Made by a program: the position numbers and the translations under genes
Notes under the pieces: generated by a model
The model's input: only the letters and a program-made list of their open reading frames with translations
Database searches by the model: none
Told to the model about the DNA's origin: nothing
Origin: Pogostemon cablin
Taxonomy: Eukaryota > Streptophyta > Magnoliopsida > Lamiales > Lamiaceae
Direction of reading: 5' to 3'
NCBI GenBank assembly: GCA_023678885.1
Contig: CM042987.1
Location: 24,018,927-24,082,926, forward strand
DNA: 64,000 nucleotides
In this document: positions 56,101 to 64,000 of the stretch, piece after piece
Layout: each line of letters begins with the position of its first letter
Numbering within the stretch: position 1 is the first letter of the stretch

Positions 56101-57140
56101 GTTCAGGTGGAACTTACTCAAAACATCTAGCCAATTATGGAGAATAAAATTGACTTAGGTTTACCCTTCAACTTCTATTCCATTTATTTCCAATTCATTC
56201 ATCAAATTCTATCATGACCTACCGCCTTTTAAATTACTCAAGTATCCGAAGAGTTATATGAGACCATCATATTTTTATGAACCTCTCATCTCTTCACTAG
56301 AGACTTTAATAGGCATCATAAGACAGTCTTCTGTGAGAACACATATGTATTTTCTTAAGCAGTAAAACTCTAAACCAAGATTCTTTTCTAATCAACTAAT
56401 TTGGACAAGTAAATATTATTTCTTTTAGTTAACAATTAGTGAAATTAGACCATTCGAAATTCAGATAATCACATATAAATATACCGATCAAAACTTTGAA
56501 TTTATACATTTATATTGATTCCCTCAAAATAATATAAAATATAAATTCACCGACATCTCAAGCACCATGAGTCTGCAAGCCACGATAGTATGGACGTTTA
56601 CAAACCCGAATATTTATAAGAGAAGGTTTTATCCATTAATTTCATTTGTCAACCTAACCTTATGACAAAATAATTAATAGTCGATTCCTCTTTAGCCATG
56701 CAAATAATAGCAGTGACTCCGATGGGAAGGATACATATTATTTGCACCTAAGTGTACATCATTATTTGACCCCAAGTCCATTGCTCAAGCTTATGTTCCT
56801 TACAGATAGAGAAGTACACACGAGCTCGGATAACTTCCTACAGTCATCAATTATAAGTTTGTACCAGTGAACCGCATATAAACTCATCCGATAGGGAGGA
56901 AGGTCTATGCCAACGCTCAAGTTCATATGCATCACATTACAAACATAATTATTTAATGAAGTCTGTTCCAGCAATCCATGAATAAACTCATCCGATGGGG
57001 AGGAAGGCTCTAATGCCGACGCACAAGTCTATTCACATTGTTAACAAACCAATAATGGAGGCCGCAGGAATTAATTATCAATCCCTTCTCCCACTTAGTT
57101 ATTTAAACAACGAGGGGTTTTAACATGCATATAATATTTA
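53108..57140 (-). pseudogene. Copia gag-pol region, heavily decayed
   Basis: Blocks can still be read on the minus strand. Near 54065-54120 it encodes LVLYIDDMLLIGDNE, the copia RT catalytic motif. Near 53230-53390 are the remains of RNase H (VTIYIDDIGAVANLKES and HMEREYHLL-type sequence). At about 55080-55150 comes an integrase segment with LKFGYTGHAPAKWCGG-type sequence corresponding to the WNGV(A/S)ER region. No open frame longer than about 70 codons survives on this strand, so the element cannot supply its own enzymes. The order integrase before RT (in the element's sense) confirms copia. Bases 56690-57130 match the leader repeats at 63645-64000 of the second copia element, so true gag must lie to the left of about 56690. 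Confidence 0.75.
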
Positions 57141-58689
57141 GAAATAAAATATACATCCTAGCATGCTTCTATATTTATTTAATTAAAATAAATCACATAG
57201 AACATGCCATATATATAACAATTAATTATCAAGTAAAACAATTAAATCAATTATATATGATCAATTAATTGCATAAAATGTTGGATCAATAAAATGGGCC
57301 TAGCTGACCCAAGAATCAATGGCATAAAATGAGCAACCCATTAATAAATTAATTAAGCCCATTTTTCCTGCCTATCTTTGCATGAAAAAAAAATCCAGCC
57401 CATTTTAAAATCTAGCCCAACATTAAATCCACAATTAATAAAAATGAGCAATTAAAATTTTTTGCCCAGCAGCCCAAAGAGATCTTGGCCCAAACAAGGC
57501 ACCATGGCCCAAGAAGACATTTAAGGCCCAGCTGACCCTGCCCTATATGCTTACCAGCCGCAACAATCACACGGAGGTTTCACCGGTGCAACTTGGCACT
57601 GCAGCAGCCGGCGGCCCTGCCCACAGCCCATGGCGTTGCGCCATCAGTGCATCACGCCCATTGCCGTGAAGCTCCCAGCTGTGCTTGCCTGCCACGACAT
57701 CGCCTGAAACCTCAATAGGAATCGCCGACTATGAGCAAGAAATATACTAGCGAATTCATGCCGGCGACCATCCTCTCCGGCCACCATGAAGACCCATTCG
57801 AAAACTACCTCAGACCGATTGGAAATGGTAGAGACCCGACCGGAACCCCGGGTAGACGTGATCGGAGATGAGTCAGACTCACTCGGAAGCGCTTCAGACT
57901 GCAGCGACAACCATCGTCTCGATCCCATCACCGTCCAGATCGCCTGGAAGCATCACGCTGTGCTTCTATCTGTCGCTCACAGCCATGGTGATCATGACCA
58001 TACATGCCGTTCTCGCCATCTGTCGCTTTCATTCCAGTGATAGTTTTCGTCCGTCGTCGCAGAAGATCACAACGGACCCACCGAGGACCAACATCAGACG
58101 TGCCCGGAAACCTCACGATTTTGCCTAGAATTGCCACTGCTCATGCTGCCGGCTACCCTGAACTGCGCCATAGAGGGTGCAGCGAACCTTGCCGCCTTGT
58201 TCAGCCCCGACTGCCTCTTTTAGAATCGTCATCAGCGTCGAATCTTGCTGCTGTTAGTTCATGAACCTCCAGGTCGCGCCGTCGAGATTCAGCCATCAGC
58301 GTGTCATGCCACCACTGTCAACAGCCAACTGCTAGTGAAGCAGTCCCTTCTCTTCGCCGTTGATGATCACTTGCAATACATACAAGTCGTGTGTTCTCAC
58401 GATGAGCGCGGTTGCTTTCTTCTTGCCATCGATGGTTAGCGGTGCAAGAGCCAAATTCACTCGCCCATAAACATCATCATCATACAGTTGTGTGTGTGTG
58501 TTCAGCGTGTACAATTTGTTGCAACAATCACACGCCAATAATTATCGACAAAGCACATAGGATATATGGATAATTCACACATATAAAACCCTAATCACAT
58601 GCTATCAATTCAATAATTAATAATTTGATAATTAACACACCTATGGTTCAAACCCTATCTAACGTCTCACGTTTCACCACGAAACCAAC
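57141..58689 (-). other. GC-rich leader of the copia element between PBS and gag
   Basis: About 1.5 kb. The part at 57540-58440 is much richer in GC than the rest of the window, with overlapping short ORFs on both strands and no recognised domain. CCCA/TGGG and GCCCA runs at 57290-57540 resemble the GGGCC/GGGCT runs at 63200-63390 of the other copia element. The function is unknown; a captured host fragment or a structured leader are both possible. Confidence 0.55.
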
Positions 58690-58701
58690 GCTCTGATACC
58701 A
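58690..58701 (-). other. Primer-binding site of the copia element (tRNA-iMet)
   Basis: The minus strand reads TGGTATCAGAGC, the complement of the initiator tRNA-Met 3' end, two bases from the 5' LTR. Confidence 0.95.
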
Positions 58702-58703
58702 TT

Positions 58704-59900
58704 TGTTGGCTTTAGGATCGTTTGGCTCAACGTGATGCGTTAGGAATTCAAGTAAACAATTACGGCGGAAGCATAATAACAGTTTACCTTTCTTCTGGGT
58801 TGATGTAGAGGATGAACAGTAGTGAAACACCTCTGATCTTCTGCTGTATGACCCAAAGTCAATTCTGGTGTTGTGTGGGCAACAATCTCCAGAATCCACT
58901 CAATCTGCTCCTTTCCTCTATTCACGTTGAAATGGCGTTCAGAATAATAGGGTTCCAGGATGCTGATATAACTTATATATTGGGTTACAACAGGGACCAG
59001 GAGGAGAAATTGGATTGGACCTCAATTGGATTTAATTAACCAAGCTTAGCCCAAAGCTTTTAATTAAACCCAATAATAATAATATAGTCCACTAAAATAT
59101 TATTACTGCACTACCCATCCAATCCCAATATTATGTTTTGGGCTCCTTCTTATTATGAGCCCGAAAGTCTCCCCATGTTTAAGATATACAATGCCCATTA
59201 ATTAATTAAGTTACTGACAACTCAAATAATTAATATCTCATCCGAGAGTAGTACCACTCAACCTTTTTATCATGCCAGAATTAATCCACTTGCAAGATTT
59301 ACATGATAAACCTTATGAGCTCCTCAAGGGGACATCATCAACCTATGACGGACATGGATTCCTTCTACAATCAACATCACACCATAGAGACAATACTATT
59401 TCCCAACTCACCGAGTTTGTTGATTTAATACATGTAAATCTCACCCATTGATGAATCAAATGAATATATACTGCCTTACGTGTCGAGGCTATTGTATAGG
59501 GATTAAGAGCACGAACATCCATAATAACTGAGATCAAGTTCTCCTATATAGACAGTACAAGTCGAACGATCTCAAGCAGTCCTACTCAATACACGCTAAG
59601 TGCACTAATGTGATTCTATAGTCAAGATAAACTAATACCAAATCACACTACAACCATCCCGATAGAGAGTCCCCGTCTATTTCGGTTGTGAGCATCTGTT
59701 TATACTTTATAAGGAAACCGATAATATGATCTTTAGCGTGTTGTCGCACAACATATTATCTACAGTATAAAGTAAATGGACTATTGCATCATGCATATAA
59801 ATAAATTATAAGATGCAATCATTTGATCAATGATTCTCATTTCAAATATTGTTATAACATTGTTCATACTAAAGCTAGACTTTTAGTATACAATCCAACA
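58704..59900 (-). mobile_element. Copia 5' LTR
   Basis: 1197 bp, partner of 51913-53107. Confidence 0.94.
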
Positions 59901-60621
59901 GTTTACGCTCAAATTCAGTTCAAGTGCCTGCGTAACCATAAGCTTGCCTATTGCCTCAACTCTCCTTTTACTTGTAGCTAGCAAATCATGGATAAAAAAG
60001 GTCTTTTATTTGGTTGTAATGTGGCTCTTTAGAAAAGGTAAGAAATTTATGGATAAGTGACTCAAAACTCGGATCAATCAAGCTGCAGTCTCTCTCGATC
60101 TTTCATTCTTCCTTATCACTTCAATCAAGCACAACATTCTCCTCAAACTCTCCCATCTTTCTCCTTCAAGCACAACATATTTTTTCAACTTTTCTAGCTC
60201 TTCAACTCCATCATTCTCCTTTTCTTCACCCTTTTTTTCTTTCTTTTGAGGTACCAGTTTCGGGCACTACCTCTTGTATCCTCCATAGGGTACTAGATTT
60301 AAGCACTACCCTAGGGTGTATATTTCCATGGAGTACTAGATTTAAGCACTACTCCAAGAATTTTCCTTTTGATCCTTAAGATTCTTCCTTCATCATCCTT
60401 ATCGTCCCTCAAATCACCACTCTCTTCAATTAAGCTTTATTGGCTATCAAAAGAATGGATTTAAAAAGGCTCAAATGGGCTGACAAGGGATTTAATGAAT
60501 TCAAGTAAAGTATATGGGAAAAGATGGGCTATTCAAAGATGGCCTAATATCTTTTCCATAATCCGCTAGACTAATCTTGAATATTCAAGGAGACTCGAGG
60601 CTAGTTCTAGAATACACGCAC
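59901..60621 (-). other. Element A 3' non-coding region with three hairpin repeats
   Basis: Continues A's internal region after the copia insertion. Shares GTAACCATAAGCTTG and GGTTGTAATG.GGCTCTTT with B and E. Three 26-bp hairpin units are at 60248-60273, 60287-60312 and 60330-60355. The last bases CGCAC (60617-60621) are the left target copy of the next copia element. Confidence 0.72.
60248..60355 (-). repeat. Three 26-bp hairpin units with compensatory stems (A)
   Basis: Stems GAGGTA/TACCTC, AGGGTA/TACCCT and GGAGTA/TACTCC surround 14-base loops (CCAGTTTCGGGCAC once, CTAGATTTAAGCAC twice). Each stem is fully paired though the sequences differ. Confidence 0.82.
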
Positions 60622-61822
60622 TGTTGGGTTGTATACTAAAAGTCTAGCTTTAGTATGAACAATTTTATAACTATATTTGAAATGAGAATCATATGATCAA
60701 ATGATTGCATCTTATAATTTATTTTATATGAATAATGCAATAGTCCATTTACTTTATACTGTAGATAATATGTTCTGCGACAACACGCGGAAGATCATAT
60801 TATCGGTTTTCTTATAAAGTATAAACAGATGCTCACAACAGAGATAGACGGGGACTCTCTACCGGTATGGTTGTAGTGTGATTTGGTATTAGTTTGTCTT
60901 GACTATAAAATCACATTAGTATGCTTTGTGCATATTGAGTAGGATCGCCTGAGATCGTTCGTCTTATACTGACTATATAGTAGAACTTGATCTCTGTTAT
61001 TATGGAAGTTCGCGCTGTTAATCCCTATACAATAACCTCGACATGTAGGGCAGTATGTATTTCTTTGATTCATCAGTGGGTGAAATTTATAAGTATTAAA
61101 TCAACAAACTCGGTGAGTTGGGAAATAGTGATGTATGTATGGTGTGATGTTGATTGTAGAAGGAATCCATGTCCGACATATGTTGATGATATCCCCTTGA
61201 GGAGCTCATAAGGTTTATCATGTAAATCTTGCAAGTGGATTAATTTCCGGCATGATAATAAGGTTGAGTGGTACTACTCTCGGATAAGATATTAATTAAT
61301 TTGAGTTGTCAGTAACTTAATTAATTAATGGGCATTGTATATCTTAAACATGGGGAGACTTCGGGCTCATAATAAGAAGGAGCCCAAAACGTAATTTTGG
61401 GTTGGAGTGGGTAGTGCAGTAATAATAATTTAGTGGACTTTATTATAATTATTGGATTAAATATACGCTTTGGGCTAAGCTTGGATATTTAATCCAATGG
61501 AGGCCCAACTCCAATTCTCCTCCTGATCCCTGCTGTAGCCCAGTTTATAAGTGAAATCAGCCTCTTGGAATCCTAAGTTTTCCTGCGCCTCTTTTGACGT
61601 GAGAAGGGAAAGAAGCAGATTGAGAGATCCTGCAGACTGTTGCCCACACAACAGCAGGATCACACTTGGGACATACAGTAGAAGATCAGAGGTAGTTCTC
61701 TGCAGCGATTCATCCTCTACATCAACCCAGAAGTATGGTAAACCTATTTTAATTGCTTCCGCTGATTGTTTGCCTGAAGTCCTAAATGGATCACATTGAG
61801 CCACACGATCTAATTGCCAACA
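60622..61822 (+). mobile_element. 5' LTR of the second copia element
   Basis: 1201 bp, TGTTGGGTTGTATAC...TTGCCAACA. It is closer at its start to the solo LTR at 20486 than to the other copia element. Confidence 0.93.
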
Positions 61823-61824
61823 AT

Positions 61825-61836
61825 TGGTATCAGAGC
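61825..61836 (+). other. Primer-binding site of the second copia element
   Basis: TGGTATCAGAGC, perfect tRNA-iMet complement, two bases after the LTR. Confidence 0.95.
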
Positions 61837-63640
61837 ATTGGTTTCATGGTGAAACATGATTCATTAGTCTATGTGATTATGTGATTATGTGAAATAATCT
61901 GGTTTTAATCGCATGATAGATAGCATGTTTTAGGATTTGGATAATTTTGTATTATTTATGAAAATCATCTGTATTCATGCTGCAACCCCTGTATACATTA
62001 TACGCTGTATACACATACTGCCTTGATGCCTGAACTTGCTATCACACTCACACGGCCATGAAAGTAAGAAAGGCATAAGTTTTGTTCGATGGTGGCTGCT
62101 TGGTTGCTTACGGCAATGAGCAAGAAGAAAGTCAGCAAAAACATAGCAGGCTGGTATATGTCTTGGGTCACTCTCGACTGCGCCATGAACGACGGTGGGC
62201 GACTGACGGGAGGGGTTCAATGGTTCACGGTGGCTATAAGACGGAACGGCGCATCAGACCAAATTCTGGGCAGAACAAACAAAGTCGTGGGCGGGTCCCC
62301 TGGTATTTCCGATCGAGTCCAGTGAGAGCCCCGAACGAGTCCAGAAGGAACCCTAAAACTATTTCTGATCACGTTCGGTGAAGAAGTTGTTGTCGCTCAT
62401 CTTTTTAGCTACTGGATGTTGATTGTCGACGACTGATGGGGGCGTGTCGAAGATAGGGAATCACGCACGATTGTACGCCCAAATAGATTGCACTCTGAAA
62501 GGCGTAATCACTATCGGCTCGACCGTGATGGGGCTGGAGGCGTGGTGTGCGAGGCTCGATGGTTGATGGCGGTTGTCTGCCACTGACCAGTGCTGTTCAG
62601 GCGATTGGAAAAGAATCTGGGCGGAGGGTAAGATGTCGTATCTGTACATTGGCATTCTGGTCATGCCAGGATATTGTCCGATCGAGTCCTTCAGAAATTC
62701 AAAGCGTGTCATCTTCAGATTCCGTGACGAGTCTGAACGGCTTCTGGTCGAAGTGTATGATGGATCTGACTGCATTCTGGTCGCGTCTGAAAGCAAGGGT
62801 GGGCGACGCTGTTCAAAAGTGGCATTTCTGCCCTACTGCTGACGCAGATCCAGGCGATCCCACCCGATTACCGTTGGATCGGCGCAGATCGACGACAACA
62901 CTCTTGTGGACGGCAATGGAGCTTGCTTCTGGATTGTCGTCGCTCGGCTGCAAGGTGGCGCATCTACAGCGGATTCCAGCAGGTGGCTGGCAGCGGGCGA
63001 TAGCTGGGCGCGATCGCCGGAGCCATAGCCAGAGAGCTAACCGCTCGATTTCGGTGGGTGACTGGCGCGGTCGCCGGTGGTAGCAGTGGCTGGTAGCGCC
63101 GGTGCAGACTCAGTGCTGCTTGTGCGGCTGTGAGGCTGTTAGGGTACAAGAATGGGGTAGGCAGGCCCTTTGCCCTTTTATACTTGGACTGGAAGGTGTT
63201 TATTGGGCCGGTTCCTTTGTGCCTGATTTATTTGTTTTGGCTGAGTATTGGGCCGGCTTTTGTGGGCTTGCTGAAGTTTTGGGCTGGTTCAGTTGGGACT
63301 TGCAGGAGTGATTTTTTTTTGGGCTTGCATAATTTAATTATGGGCTGCTCATGTTATTGTGATTATTCCTGCTGTTGGGCTTGCTGGGCCCAATTGCTGA
63401 TCCTTTAATGCTCTAATTCTTGATATATATAATTGGTTTAATTGTTTTAATTGACAATTAATTGTTATATATGGAAGCATGTTCTATGTGGTTTAATTAT
63501 TAAATTAATTGAAATAGAAGCATGCTAAGTTGTATATTTTATTCAGGAATATTATATGCATGTTTAAAACCCTAGGTGTTAAATAACTAAGTGGGAGAGG
63601 GGATTGGTAATTAATTCCCACGGCCTCCATTATTGGTTTG
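61837..63640 (+). other. Leader of the second copia element, GC-rich centre
   Basis: At 62050-63170 the DNA is GC-rich and a 178-codon ORF (62547-63083) can be read, but it has no domain, its composition follows the local GC, and other frames are open over the same bases. It is therefore left unannotated as a gene. 'CCTTTTATACTTGG' and GGGCC runs follow, then AT-rich sequence with CCCACGGCCTCCATTATTGG, which is also in the first copia leader (reverse strand, near 57055-57080). Confidence 0.55.
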
Positions 63641-63850
63641 TAAGTGATGTGAGTAAACTTGCGCGTTGGCAATAGAGCCTTTCTCCCTAACGGATGAGTT
63701 TATTTACGGATCACTGGTACAAACTTCTTTAAATAATTATTGTTTGTAATGTGATGCATATGGACTTACGCATTGGCTATAGTGCCTTCCTCCCTAACAG
63801 ATGAGCTTATATGCGGTTCACTAGTACAAACTTATATAATTGATGGTTGT
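63641..63850 (+). repeat. Two tandem ~110-bp units in the copia leader
   Basis: GCGTTGGCAATAGAGCCTT.CTCCCTAACGGATGAG at about 63662 recurs as GCATTGGCTATAGTGCCTTCC.. at about 63770, each followed by CGG(A/T)TCACT(G/A)GTACAAACTT. The first copia element carries the same pair in reverse at 56850-57040. Confidence 0.8.
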
Positions 63851-64000
63851 AGAAAGTTATCTGAGCGCGTGTGTACTTCTCCAACAGTAAGGCACATAAA
63901 CTTGGGCAGCGGACTTGGAATCAAATAATGGTGTACACTTAGATGTAAATAATTAGTATCCTCCCCAACGGAGTCACTGCTATTATTTGTGTGGCTAAAG

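Larger units (their letters stand above)
51913..59900 (-). mobile_element. Complete Ty1/copia retrotransposon with degenerate pol
   Basis: 7988 bp. LTRs 51913-53107 (1195 bp) and 58704-59900 (1197 bp), TGTTGG...CCAACA. The PBS on the minus strand is TGGTATCAGAGC (58690-58701), tRNA-iMet. Target copies are ATTTA and GTTTA (59901-59905), one mismatch. The first ~140 bp of the LTRs show 4 differences, yet pol is full of stops. Confidence 0.95.
39010..64000 (-). mobile_element. Element A: Athila-type retrotransposon, nested host, extends past the window
   Basis: Visible parts are its 3' LTR in two pieces (39010-40059, 50852-51624) and 3' non-coding region (51625-51912, 59901-60621). It is split by element E and by two copia elements. 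Shared 3' blocks (GAGGCAAC, GTAACCATAAGCTTG, hairpin repeats) link it to B and E. Its coding region, if any, lies beyond base 64000. Confidence 0.8.
60622..64000 (+). mobile_element. Second Ty1/copia element, plus strand, runs off the window
   Basis: 5' LTR 60622-61822, PBS TGGTATCAGAGC (61825-61836), then a long leader to the end of the window. It is the same family as 51913-59900 but on the opposite strand. Gag-pol and the 3' LTR would lie beyond base 64000. Confidence 0.92.

Noticed and set aside
57644..58264. Overlapping ORFs on both strands suggesting a host gene exon
   Set aside because: No domain, no splice structure I could support, and the position is between copia PBS and gag.
62547..63083. 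Plus-strand ORF of 178 codons in the copia leader
   Set aside because: GC-rich, other frames also open, no recognisable domain, and no matching frame found in the other copia leader.

Overview
This window is nuclear DNA of a flowering plant, probably a eudicot, from a repeat-rich (pericentromeric-type) region. The evidence is Athila-type Ty3/gypsy retrotransposons primed by tRNA-Asp, Ty1/copia elements primed by tRNA-iMet, a CACTA element, a plant LINE and MITEs. I see no intact host gene, rRNA, CRISPR array or bacterial feature. Species cannot be assigned from the sequence alone.

Layout. Two large minus-strand Athila-type elements act as hosts for younger insertions. Element D spans from before base 1 to 35701. 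It is interrupted by a plus-strand LTR (1-2187, itself carrying a 470-bp insert), by the near-complete pol-bearing element B (7502-19343), by a solo copia LTR (20486-21711), and, inside D's own 5' LTR, by element C (25383-34483), which in turn carries a CACTA element. From 35702 to about 38200 is AT-rich, probably non-LTR DNA with three MITEs. A LINE 3' end (about 38200-39009) is cut by element A (39010 to beyond 64000). A's left LTR is split by element E (40060-50846), which holds a solo LTR of the C family (41890-43501). A's internal region is then split by a complete copia element on the minus strand (51913-59900) and by a second copia element on the plus strand (60622 to beyond the window). 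Target-site duplications read directly from the sequence support most of these boundaries: ATGAT for E, ACTAT for C, GTGAG for the solo LTR, AAT for CACTA, CATAG/CAAAG for B, ATTTA/GTTTA for copia.

How the parts work together. D and B carry remnants of gag, protease, reverse transcriptase, RNase H and integrase plus, in D, an Athila ORF3-like gene. E and C keep LTRs, PBS, gag and protease, but RT-RNase H-integrase is missing. In its place is a short C-terminal tail with a recurring module. They look like non-autonomous partners that must borrow pol in trans. E is probably the youngest gypsy copy here: a hand comparison of the first ~168 bp of its two LTRs shows 4 differences.

The least explained features are these. 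(1) Arrays of a short motif and its reverse complement (GGTTCGACC / GGTCGAACC, or TGCTCGACC / GGTCGAGCA) recur at three places in each element: in the LTR just upstream of the TATA box, between pol and ORF3, and inside the gag-protease ORF. The gag copy repeats at 93 bp (31 codons) in B, D and E. (2) A 26-bp hairpin with compensatory stem changes is repeated two or three times in the 3' non-coding part of A, B and E. (3) A second polypurine-like tract joined to a 9-bp-stem hairpin lies between the coding region and the 3' part of D, B, E and C. (4) The pol-replacing tail of E and C.
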